A program made the position numbers and the translations under genes. A stretch of 7,848 nucleotides of DNA, taken from JAJKIP01 sp040509055. Its GTDB lineage: Bacteria; Bacteroidota; Bacteroidia; Chitinophagales; Chitinophagaceae. Shown in pieces: positions 1 to 6,731 of the stretch. Below the pieces are notes generated by a model. The model was not told where the DNA came from and searched no databases. It saw only the letters and a program-made list of their open reading frames with translations. The stretch lies in assembly GCA_040509055.1 (NCBI GenBank), contig JBEVLT010000267.1, positions 1-7,848 on the forward strand, given 5' to 3'. Positions within the stretch are counted from its first letter, which is position 1. Every line of letters starts with the position of its first letter.

Positions 1-551
1 TGGCCTACTCGGGAGATATCATCGAACTCAAAGACGGAGACCTCTTTGTAAACAAGCGGCATGTACCGCTGCCCTATACTGCAAAAACGGTTTACGAGCT
101 ACGGTCTACGGTGGTCATTGAAGACCTGGAAGAGCTGTTGATCCCTTATGGCGAACAAATTCAACGCAAGGGAGATACCATCATTTACCAGGTCGGACTG
201 TCCGAAAAGCAGGCAGCGGAATTCCGGCAGCGGAAACCGGCCGTGTTAAGTGTTCGCCGGAGCCGGTATGACTACCAGGTTGCAGACTCGTTTTTTGCAA
301 GATCTTCAGCAAACGATCACTGGAGCTCCGACAACTACGGGCCCTTGAAGATCCCTTCGCCGGGCGATACGGTGGAAATAACGGCCGGCAACTACAAGCT
401 GTATAAAAACATACCGGGTATTGCCGTGGGCAAACATCCTGTTACAGAAAAACTATACTTTTTACTGGGCGATAACCGGAACGGTGCCGAAGACAGCAGG
501 TATATGGGGTTGGTACCGCATTCAAAAATGTATGGCATTGTAAAGAAATAG
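1..551 (+). CDS. lepB: Signal peptidase I, C-terminal part (5' end outside window)
   Basis: Membrane-bound serine/lysine protease that removes signal peptides from exported proteins. The reading frame is open from position 3 to the TAG at 549-551 (182 residues visible) and continues upstream of the window, so the GTG at 111 is internal. The visible part opens with a box D-like segment, AYSGDIIELKDGDLFVNK, where the family more often has PGD. A long insert follows, then the Bacteroidota-style segment DNYGPLKIPSPGD (about 331-375) and box E, GDNRNGAEDSRYMG (468-509). The catalytic Ser and the box D Lys would lie just upstream and cannot be checked. In box E the Ser of the usual GDNRxxSxDSR is Ala (codon 486-488), while the Asp-Ser-Arg is kept. 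It sits 44 bp ahead of the dipeptide epimerase gene and may be co-transcribed with it. Family assignment is secure; whether this is the main enzyme or a paralogue is open. Confidence 0.93.
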   Translation, partial: AYSGDIIELKDGDLFVNKRHVPLPYTAKTVYELRSTVVIEDLEELLIPYGEQIQRKGDTIIYQVGLSEKQAAEFRQRKPAVLSVRRSRYDYQVADSFFARSSANDHWSSDNYGPLKIPSPGDTVEITAGNYKLYKNIPGIAVGKHPVTEKLYFLLGDNRNGAEDSRYMGLVPHSKMYGIVKK

Positions 552-595
552 AATATTTTAACCGGTCCTGTATCTCTTAAACTACGGATAAACAC

Positions 596-1711
596 ATGCA
601 AAACGAGCTTCTGATCCGGCATATCGAACTATACAAACTTTCCATCCCGCTGAAAGAGCCCTTTATCACTTCGCTGGGCCGCGACGATGATGCACATAAC
701 GTGGTAATAAAAATCGTCACCGAAGCCGGTATTACCGGTTTTGGTGAATGCAGCCCGTATAGGACCATCAATGGCGAAAGCCAGGATACCTGTTTTATCG
801 TCGGACAGTATTTTGCCCGGGTACTGAAAGGCAAAAACGCGCTGGCCATCGAAGACCGGATCGCCGATATGGACCGGCTGATCTATGGAAACAACAGCAT
901 CAAAAGCGCCTTCGACATAGCCCTGTACGATATTGCGGCACAACATGCCGGACTGCCGCTGTACAAATACCTGGGCGGCACCAATGATAAAACGATCGTA
1001 ACCGATTATACCGTCAGCATCGGGGAACCGGAAAAGATGGCTGCCGATGCCGTGAAAATAAAAGAACAGGGCTACCCGTCCATCAAAGTGAAGCTGGGGC
1101 GCGATGGGAAAAAAGACGTGCAACGGATGAAGGCCATACGCGACGCTGTGGGCGCCGATATCCCGCTGCGCATCGATGCAAACCAGGGCTGGGGCGTGCA
1201 GGAAGCCATCGATACCCTGCAGGCCCTGGCGCCGCTGGATATCCAGCATTGTGAAGAGCCGATACCAAGATGGGATTTTATGAACCTGCCGGCGGTTAAA
1301 AAAGCCAGCCCCATCCCCATCATGGCAGATGAAAGCTGCGGCGATGAGCACGATGCCCAACGCCTGCTCGACCTGGATGCCTGCGATTATTTGAATATCA
1401 AACTTGGCAAAGCCGGCGGCATTTTCAGGGCACTGAAGATCGTGGAGCTGGCCGCCGAAAAACAAATGCACCTGCAGGTCGGCGCCTTTATGGAATCCCG
1501 CCTGGCCATGACGGCCTTTGCACACTTTTCTTTATGCAGCCCGCTGATCGTACACTTCGATTTCGATACCGCCCTTATGTTCAGCGAAGATCCCATAGAA
1601 GGGGGTATCCTGTATGAAAAAAATGGTGTGATCCGGGTACCGGAACAAACAGGGCTGGGCGCCCGGCCCTATGAAAACTGGCTGAAAAAATCCGAAACAA
1701 TCCTCATATAA
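596..1711 (+). CDS. Dipeptide epimerase (enolase superfamily, MLE subgroup)
   Basis: Predicted cytoplasmic Mg-dependent enzyme that epimerises dipeptides, with L-Ala-D/L-Glu from murein recycling as the classic substrate. The 371 residues match the usual length. The N-terminal capping domain covers about 1-125 and the barrel follows. The acid/base lysines are visible: the KxK motif K164-V-K166 and K269 in NIKLGKAGG. Metal ligands are D194 (DANQGW), E220 (CEEP) and D245 (ADES). A D322-F-D324 motif near the C-terminus matches the DxD that in dipeptide epimerases holds the substrate ammonium group, which separates it from muconate cycloisomerase or o-succinylbenzoate synthase. The ATG at 596 fits the family N-terminus; no Shine-Dalgarno is obvious. 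It lies 44 bp after lepB and 5 bp before the DUF2007 gene. Substrate choice is uncertain, because some Bacteroidota members of this family prefer other dipeptides. No peptide transporter or murein hydrolase gene is adjacent in the window. Confidence 0.9.
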   Translation: MQNELLIRHIELYKLSIPLKEPFITSLGRDDDAHNVVIKIVTEAGITGFGECSPYRTINGESQDTCFIVGQYFARVLKGKNALAIEDRIADMDRLIYGNNSIKSAFDIALYDIAAQHAGLPLYKYLGGTNDKTIVTDYTVSIGEPEKMAADAVKIKEQGYPSIKVKLGRDGKKDVQRMKAIRDAVGADIPLRIDANQGWGVQEAIDTLQALAPLDIQHCEEPIPRWDFMNLPAVKKASPIPIMADESCGDEHDAQRLLDLDACDYLNIKLGKAGGIFRALKIVELAAEKQMHLQVGAFMESRLAMTAFAHFSLCSPLIVHFDFDTALMFSEDPIEGGILYEKNGVIRVPEQTGLGARPYENWLKKSETILI

Positions 1712-1716
1712 CATGT

Positions 1717-2397
1717 ATGGCTACTTTCGAAGTCTTCAAATCATTTTATTCCGAAGAAGAAGCTGTTGCCCTGTGCGCGTTGCTGTCAGAAAACGGCATT
1801 GACGCCCGGATAGAGAAAACAGCCATCATCATCGATAAGCGTATTACCGGCGACGGTGTGGACCCGGATATTCACCTGAAGATCGCAGCCAGCGACTTTA
1901 ACCGGGCCAATGCCATCATCGATCAGCATATCAGCAACAACCTGTCACAACTGGAGCCGGACTATTACCTCTTTGCTTTTTCCGACCAGGAGCTGCTTGG
2001 TATCATCAAAAAGCCCGACGAGTGGAGCAACCAGGATGTGATCATCGCCAAAAAGATCCTTGCCGGGCGGGGCACTGCTGTTTCTGACGAAGAAGCGGAA
2101 CGATTCAGAGCTGACCGCAACCGGCAGCTTAGCCAACCGGAAAAAGGCCTGCGGAGCTGGGTGCTGGCAGGTTATTTCATCGCTGTTTTTTTCAGCCCGG
2201 TGGGCATTTTCTTTGGTGCATATATGCTGAACGCCAAAAAAATAATACCTGACGGAAACAAAGTGTTTGCATACGATCAGGAAATAAGGAATCACTGCCG
2301 CATTATTATGATTATCTCCATCATCCTGACAGTGGCTGCTTTAGCCGGCATTTTGAATAATTTGCTCAACGATACCCTTTACCTGCGGCCTTTCTGA
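1717..2397 (+). CDS. DUF2007-domain protein with two C-terminal membrane helices
   Basis: Function unknown. Residues 4-70 resemble DUF2007 (putative prokaryotic signal-transducing domain, a small alpha/beta fold), with a typical opening FEVFKSFYSEEEAVALCALL. A charged, probably helical linker follows (about 80-145). It contains a SDQELLGIIKKPDEWS segment that I recognise as recurrent in Bacteroidota DUF2007 proteins. Two hydrophobic segments then appear, at about 148-171 and 194-215, predicted to span the membrane and leave the DUF2007 and linker part in the cytoplasm. The start at 1717 is 5 bp after the epimerase stop, which suggests translational coupling or a shared transcript. An out-of-frame ATG at 1713 is not the start. 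The 3' end overlaps the opposing glycosylase gene by 19 bp. A regulatory or adaptor role is only a guess from the domain label. Confidence 0.8.
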   Translation: MATFEVFKSFYSEEEAVALCALLSENGIDARIEKTAIIIDKRITGDGVDPDIHLKIAASDFNRANAIIDQHISNNLSQLEPDYYLFAFSDQELLGIIKKPDEWSNQDVIIAKKILAGRGTAVSDEEAERFRADRNRQLSQPEKGLRSWVLAGYFIAVFFSPVGIFFGAYMLNAKKIIPDGNKVFAYDQEIRNHCRIIMIISIILTVAALAGILNNLLNDTLYLRPF

Positions 2398-3020
2398 GCA
2401 GCTTTTTTCTTTGCCGGCACCGGTGCATTATCCTTCCACCGCCACAGGTGCAGGCAGGCATATGTACGATAGGGGCTCCACTTTGCCGATATACGCAGCA
2501 GCTCCTTTCGAAACTGCAGCTTATCCGCCCGGTCAAGCTTATATAATCTGATCATCGCGTTCTGTATACCCCAGTCGTCGATAGCAAATACATCTTCCCG
2601 GCCCAGGGCAAACATCAGCAGCATTTCTACCGTCCACCGCCCCACGCCCTTGATTGGCGTCAGGTACGCGATCACTTCTTCATTGTCCATTTTCCGCAGC
2701 TTTGCCGCATCCATGCCATGATCCAGCTCAAACCGGGCCACGTTCTTTACATAGTTTGCCTTGGCATTGGACAGACCGATGCTTCGTAATTGTTCAAACG
2801 GTGTATCGATGATCTGCTGTGCCGAAGGTTCCCTGCCGCCATACAAGGCCAGGAACCGGTTATGGATCACGGTTGCCACCTTTGTGGACAGCTGCTGGCT
2901 CATGATCGACGCGCAGAGATACGTACAGATATTCTTTCGCTTCTTCAACCGGTGCGGCTCGCCGGCTTCCACCAGCTTCTTCAGCTTTTTATCTTTGGCC
3001 AGGTGTTGTATGTATTCCAT
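2379..3020 (-). CDS. AlkA-like DNA-3-methyladenine glycosylase (HhH-GPD family)
   Basis: Predicted base-excision repair enzyme that removes alkylated purines such as 3-methyladenine from DNA. The 213-residue protein is a single helix-hairpin-helix GPD domain and lacks the extra N-terminal domain of E. coli AlkA; in size it is closer to the compact Mag1-type enzymes. Visible landmarks are the SQQLS segment (41-45), the hairpin LTPIKGVGRWT (120-130), and the catalytic Asp region VFAIDDWGIQ (144-153), where D149 aligns with AlkA D238. No Cys4 iron-sulfur cluster follows the domain, which argues against the MutY/Nth branches. The C-terminus is a short basic tail (about 198-213, rich in Lys, Ala and Arg). 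The start at 3020 gives a normal N-terminus. It is divergent from mnmD across 56 bp and overlaps the DUF2007 gene tail-to-tail. No Ada-type regulator is adjacent. Confidence 0.9.
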   Translation of the reverse strand: MEYIQHLAKDKKLKKLVEAGEPHRLKKRKNICTYLCASIMSQQLSTKVATVIHNRFLALYGGREPSAQQIIDTPFEQLRSIGLSNAKANYVKNVARFELDHGMDAAKLRKMDNEEVIAYLTPIKGVGRWTVEMLLMFALGREDVFAIDDWGIQNAMIRLYKLDRADKLQFRKELLRISAKWSPYRTYACLHLWRWKDNAPVPAKKKAAQKGRR

Positions 3021-3076
3021 GCGGATTGATGATGAGAGGAGATGAAAATTGGAAAATAAATATAGAATTTTGTGCC
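3021..3076. promoter_or_regulatory. Divergent spacer with weak Bacteroidota-type -7 boxes
   Basis: This 56-bp AT-rich spacer must hold both start signals for the AlkA-like gene (minus) and mnmD (plus). On the plus strand GAATTTTG at 3065-3072 differs from TAnnTTTG at one position. On the minus strand TATATTTA (3064-3057) also differs at one position. Neither has a well-spaced TTTG -33 element, so both are tentative. If the plus-strand box is real, transcription would begin at or very near the mnmD ATG at 3077. Confidence 0.3.
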
Positions 3077-3769
3077 ATGCAGCGGGACATTATTTTGACA
3101 AAGGACGGATCGCATTCCATCACGGTGCCTGGTATGAACGTGACCTATCATTCCGTACACGGCGCCATACAGGAGTCGCTGCACGTATTCATCGAAGCAG
3201 GACTGAAAAACACGCCATGGCCCGGTTCCGGTCAGCCAGTACGCATTCTCGAAATGGGCCTGGGTACCGGGCTGAATGTCCTGCTCACGCTCATAGAAGC
3301 AGAAAAAAGGGAGCAGCCCATCCATTATACAGCACTGGAACTCTTCCCGCTCACGCCGGATCACCTGTCGGCGCTCAATTATTGCGAACAGCTGCGCCGC
3401 GAAGACCTGCAGCCGCTGTTCAACCAGCTTCATCATGCTCCCTGGGAGCAGGAAACGGTGATCTCCGCTTATTTTACCCTGTTGAAAACATATAGTGATC
3501 TCGTGGCCTTTGCCCCGGTATTGACGGCAGATACGCTGTACCAGCTGGTATACTTCGACGCATTTGCGCCCGGTGCGCAACCAGAGCTATGGACCACCGC
3601 TATTTTTTCAACCCTGTTTGCATTGATAGCGCCAGGCGGCCTTCTCGTTACTTATTGCAGCAAGGGAGATGTAAGGCGGGCTATGCTGTCAGCGGGTTTT
3701 GCCGTGGAAAAAATACCGGGGCCGCCGGGAAAAAGGGAAATGTTGCGCGCCCGCAAACCGGTACATTGA
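3077..3769 (+). CDS. mnmD: tRNA 5-(aminomethyl)-2-thiouridine methyltransferase MnmD
   Basis: SAM-dependent methyltransferase expected to carry out the last methylation of the wobble uridine modification mnm5s2U34 in the cytoplasm. The 230 residues match the DUF752/Methyltransf_30 family. Landmarks in this numbering are the start MQRDIILTKDGSHSI, the SAM-binding loop MGLGTGLN (60-67), FDAFAPGAQPELW (160-172), YCSKGDVRRAM (193-203) and the C-terminal PGPPGKREM (214-222). The frame is open further upstream, to an ATG at 3026, but the extra 17 residues do not resemble the family; homologues begin at the MxREIIxTKDGSH-type segment, so 3077 is preferred. The FAD oxidase half found in E. coli MnmC is absent, as is usual for stand-alone MnmD. 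It is followed after 47 bp by the oxidoreductase gene, with no obvious functional link. Confidence 0.9.
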   Translation: MQRDIILTKDGSHSITVPGMNVTYHSVHGAIQESLHVFIEAGLKNTPWPGSGQPVRILEMGLGTGLNVLLTLIEAEKREQPIHYTALELFPLTPDHLSALNYCEQLRREDLQPLFNQLHHAPWEQETVISAYFTLLKTYSDLVAFAPVLTADTLYQLVYFDAFAPGAQPELWTTAIFSTLFALIAPGGLLVTYCSKGDVRRAMLSAGFAVEKIPGPPGKREMLRARKPVH

Positions 3770-3787
3770 TTTTTTGTGTACATTGAT
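3761..3787. repeat. Short direct repeat GTACATTGAT, two copies
   Basis: The 10-bp sequence GTACATTGAT occurs exactly at 3761-3770 and again at 3778-3787, separated by TTTTTGT, giving a 17-bp period. The first copy contains the mnmD stop codon; the second lies in the 47-bp spacer before the oxidoreductase. It could be a small local duplication or a paired protein-binding site. Chance is not excluded. Confidence 0.45.
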
Positions 3788-3816
3788 CATCACGATCACT
3801 ACACCAAACGATTGCC

Positions 3817-5148
3817 ATGTCTACCCGCAAACAATTCTTAAAAAACTCGGCGGCGCTGCTGGCCGGCAGTACCGTGCTTTCCGCTTTCGACAACCAGGCT
3901 TTTGCCATCTTCAAAAACAGGGTAGCGCCATCTGATCAGCTGAATATTGCAGCTATCGGCATCAAAGGCATGGGCTGGGCCAACGTAGGCGCGGCGCTGA
4001 AAGTACCGGGCGTCAACCTGGTGGCGCTCTGCGATATCGATAAAAACGTGCTGGACCAGCGCCTTGGCGAATTGAAAAAATGGAACATCGATGCACGTAA
4101 AGTAAGAACGACCGGCGACTACCGCACCCTGCTGGACGATAAGGATATCGATGTCATCATCGTGGGCACGCCGGACCACTGGCATGCGCTGCAGATGATA
4201 CATGCCTGCGAAGCCGGCAAGCATGTATACGTGGAAAAACCGGTCGGCAACTCCATCGGCGAATGCCGGGCTATGATAGCGGCACAAAAAAGATACAATA
4301 AGATCGTGCAGGTGGGGCAATGGCAGCGCAGCCAGCAGCATTTCAAAAATGCCGTGGACTTTGTCCACAGCGGCCAGCTGGGTATGATCAGGACGGTGAA
4401 AGTAGCCTGCTACCAGGGATGGATGCGGCCGCAACCGGTGGTAGCAGACAGCGCTCCGCCCGCCGGCGTGGACTATGCTACCTGGCTGGGACCGGCCGCC
4501 ACGCGACCTTTCAATGCCAGCCGGTTTCATTTTCATTTCCGCTGGTTCTGGGACTATGCCGGGGGGTTGATGACGGACTGGGGCGTGCACCTGCTGGACT
4601 ATGCCCTGCTGGGCATGAAAGCCGGAACGCCGAAAACGATTGCTGCGCTGGGCGGAAAATTTGCCTATCCCGACCTGGCACAGGAAACACCGGATACACT
4701 CACTACCCTATATGAGTTCGATGGCTTCAACCTGGTGTGGGACTCGGCCATGGGTATCGACAACGGTTCGTATGGGCGCACGCATTGCATCGCTTTTATC
4801 GGCAACAACGGCACGCTGGTGCTGGACCGCGGCGGCTGGGAAGTGATCGAAGAAAAGCAAAGCAAGAATAAAGTGAGTCGTCCGCTGGAAAAATCATCGG
4901 ACAACGGGCTGGAAAAACACTGGCAGAATTTTACCGAAGCCATCCGCAGCAACCGGCCGGATATCCTGCATTGCAATGTGGAAGCAGCCGCACAGGTGGC
5001 CACCGTGGCACAGATGGGCAATATCGCTTTCCGAAGCGGGCAAAAGCTTGGCTGGGACAATGCACGCAACGCGTTTACAGATCAATCCATCAACCGCGAC
5101 TACCTGACTGCGAAATACCACAACGGGTATACACTTCCCTCGCTGTAA
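3817..5148 (+). CDS. Gfo/Idh/MocA family oxidoreductase with Tat-like signal
   Basis: NAD(P)-dependent sugar or polyol oxidoreductase of unknown substrate, 443 residues. The N-terminus carries a twin-arginine-like signal, T3-R-K-Q-F-L-K9, then a hydrophobic stretch (about 12-22) and a possible AFA cleavage site (28-30). The second Arg of the canonical motif is Lys here. A Rossmann fold follows with GIKGMG (48-53) and CDIDKN (72-77). The family's EKP motif is at 140-142 in HVYVEKPVG. The C-terminal domain has GGLMTDWGVHLLD (249-261), whose Asp254, His258 and Asp261 form the usual active-site region. Export with bound cofactor is known for related Tat-dependent enzymes such as Zymomonas GFOR, so a periplasmic location is plausible. 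The ATG at 3817 is the only start that keeps the signal peptide. The stop is 3 bp from the opposing cysS stop. No transporter, SusCD pair or glycoside hydrolase is adjacent to suggest a sugar. Confidence 0.88.
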   Translation: MSTRKQFLKNSAALLAGSTVLSAFDNQAFAIFKNRVAPSDQLNIAAIGIKGMGWANVGAALKVPGVNLVALCDIDKNVLDQRLGELKKWNIDARKVRTTGDYRTLLDDKDIDVIIVGTPDHWHALQMIHACEAGKHVYVEKPVGNSIGECRAMIAAQKRYNKIVQVGQWQRSQQHFKNAVDFVHSGQLGMIRTVKVACYQGWMRPQPVVADSAPPAGVDYATWLGPAATRPFNASRFHFHFRWFWDYAGGLMTDWGVHLLDYALLGMKAGTPKTIAALGGKFAYPDLAQETPDTLTTLYEFDGFNLVWDSAMGIDNGSYGRTHCIAFIGNNGTLVLDRGGWEVIEEKQSKNKVSRPLEKSSDNGLEKHWQNFTEAIRSNRPDILHCNVEAAAQVATVAQMGNIAFRSGQKLGWDNARNAFTDQSINRDYLTAKYHNGYTLPSL

Positions 5149-5151
5149 CGA

Positions 5152-6663
5152 TTATTCGATAGAATAGCTCATGCCGCCATCCTTTTCATCCTTGAGCAGG
5201 ATGCCTATTCCGGACAGCTGGTTGCGAATTTTGTCGGAAGTGACAAAATCTTTACGGCCCTTGGCTTCTCTCCGGATATCGATCAGCAACTGCATCACGC
5301 TTCGGAACAGGCCATTGTCAGCCTCCGTTATATTCTTCAGGCCAAGTATCTGCTCTATGTACACGCTGAACTGTTTTTGCAGCAGCGCAAATGTATCAGC
5401 CGATATGGAAGAGACGGGAATGATCTTATCCTTCATCGAGTTGATGACCGGCGCCAGCTCGAACATATTGGCCAGCACCTTCGCCGTGCTGAAGTCATCA
5501 TCCATGAACTCATCAAACTCTGTCACCAGTTTTTTCACCTTATCATCCAGCTCCTTATTTACCGGCTCTCCGCTTCCGGCCTCAGGTTTCAGATTTCCGT
5601 CATCCAGTTTCTTCAGGTTCTCATACGCCTCCCACAACCGTTTCAATCCCTTTTCCGAAGCCAGTAAAGCTTCGTTGCTGAAATCGAGCGTGCTGCGGTA
5701 ATGTGTCTGCAGGATAAAGAAGCGGATCACCATAGGGTGATAGGCTTTTTCCAGCACCGGGTGATCGCCGCTGAACAACTCCGTGAGCTTGATCACGTTG
5801 TTGTAGCTCTTCCCCATCTTCTTCCCGTTGATGGTGATCATGTTGTTGTGCATCCAGTAGCGTACCGGGCTGGTATGATTGCAGATAGTGCTTTGTGCAA
5901 TCTCACTTTCATGATGGGGAAACAGCAGGTCCATGCCGCCGCCGTGAATATCGAACTGCGCGCCAAGGTACTTGGTAGCCATGGCCGAGCATTCGATATG
6001 CCAGCCGGGAAAGCCGACGCCCCAGGGGCTTTGCCAGCGCATAATGTGTTCAGGCGCTGCATTCTTCCACAGGGCAAAATCCGCCTTGTCTCTTTTTTCT
6101 TCCTGCCCTTCCAGCTCGCGGGTGGTTTCCAGCAGGTCGTCGATCACGCGGCCGCTCAGCTTGCCGTATTCATGCGAAGCCGCATATTTCTTTACATCAA
6201 AATAAACGGAGCCGTTTACCTCGTAGCCATAGCCGGCACGGATAATTTCTTCGATCATCCCGATCTGCTCCACGATATGCCCTGTTGCCGTAGGCTCAAT
6301 GGAGGGGCGCAGCGTATTGAATTGCTCCATGCCCCAGTGAAACAGGTTGGTATACTTCTGTACCAGTTCCATCGGCTCCAGCTTTTCCAGCACCGCCTTT
6401 TTGGAGATCTTGTCCTCCGCTTCCCGCCCTTCTTCTTCAAAATGGCCGGCATCGGTAATATTGCGCACATACCTCACTTTGTAACCCAGGTGAGTGAGGT
6501 AGCGGTACACCACATCGAACGTAATATAGGGACGTGCATGCCCCAGGTGGCTTTCGCCGCTGACCGTGGGACCGCACACATACATACCCACATGGCCCGG
6601 CGTGACCGGGGTAAACACTTCTTTCTGCCTGCTGTATGAATTATGAACTTTTAACTCACTCAT
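5152..6663 (-). CDS. cysS: Cysteinyl-tRNA synthetase
   Basis: Class I aminoacyl-tRNA synthetase that charges tRNA-Cys in the cytoplasm. The 503 residues are somewhat longer than the E. coli enzyme (461). The HIGH motif appears as HLGH (39-42) just after MYVCGPTV. The KMSKS motif appears as KMGKS (282-286). The zinc ligands are all present and align with E. coli C28, C209, H234 and E238: C30, C225 (WHIECSAM), H250 and E254 (FPHHESE). The C-terminal helical and anticodon-binding part runs from about 320 to the end and keeps the late segment IRREAKGRKDF. A charged stretch around 182-194, just before DFALWK, may account for part of the extra length. The start at 6663 fits the family and lies about 20 nt below an exact Bacteroidota -7 box. 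It looks complete and functional. Confidence 0.97.
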   Translation of the reverse strand: MSELKVHNSYSRQKEVFTPVTPGHVGMYVCGPTVSGESHLGHARPYITFDVVYRYLTHLGYKVRYVRNITDAGHFEEEGREAEDKISKKAVLEKLEPMELVQKYTNLFHWGMEQFNTLRPSIEPTATGHIVEQIGMIEEIIRAGYGYEVNGSVYFDVKKYAASHEYGKLSGRVIDDLLETTRELEGQEEKRDKADFALWKNAAPEHIMRWQSPWGVGFPGWHIECSAMATKYLGAQFDIHGGGMDLLFPHHESEIAQSTICNHTSPVRYWMHNNMITINGKKMGKSYNNVIKLTELFSGDHPVLEKAYHPMVIRFFILQTHYRSTLDFSNEALLASEKGLKRLWEAYENLKKLDDGNLKPEAGSGEPVNKELDDKVKKLVTEFDEFMDDDFSTAKVLANMFELAPVINSMKDKIIPVSSISADTFALLQKQFSVYIEQILGLKNITEADNGLFRSVMQLLIDIRREAKGRKDFVTSDKIRNQLSGIGILLKDEKDGGMSYSIE

Positions 6664-6688
6664 TGCTCACGAAAAATAAAAAGTTGGG

Positions 6689-6696
6689 CAAAAATA
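6689..6696 (-). promoter_or_regulatory. Candidate -7 promoter box of cysS (TATTTTTG)
   Basis: Read on the minus strand, 6696-6689 is TATTTTTG, an exact match to the Bacteroidota -7 consensus TAnnTTTG. It lies 25 bp upstream of the cysS start codon, inside the 68-bp spacer after the EEP gene. Transcription would begin around 6682-6685, giving a leader of roughly 20 nt. No TTTG -33 box is seen at the expected distance, so strength is uncertain. Confidence 0.55.
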
Positions 6697-6731
6697 ACAT
6701 TTCTGGGGCGGGCCGGCCTGATTAATTCAGG

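Noticed and set aside
629..1525. 298-codon open frame antisense to the dipeptide epimerase
   Set aside because: It lies fully inside a gene with all catalytic motifs, has no recognisable domain, and reads as low-information composition expected from the opposite strand of a codon-biased gene.
3838..4590. 250-codon open frame antisense to the Gfo/Idh/MocA gene
   Set aside because: It is a shadow of the oxidoreductase frame with no family features and no start context.
5153..5166. Hairpin TATTC-GATA-GAATA at the cysS end
   Set aside because: A five-pair AT-rich stem overlapping a stop codon is too weak for a terminator and likely to occur by chance.
5701..6639. 312-codon open frame antisense to cysS
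   Set aside because: The cysS frame carries every synthetase motif; the antisense product is rich in His, Gln and Val with no family resemblance.
6706..6720. GC-rich GGGCGGGCCGGCCTG with the 8-bp palindrome GGCCGGCC as a possible terminator for the EEP gene
   Set aside because: The palindrome leaves no loop and no T run follows on the minus strand, so it does not form a normal intrinsic terminator.
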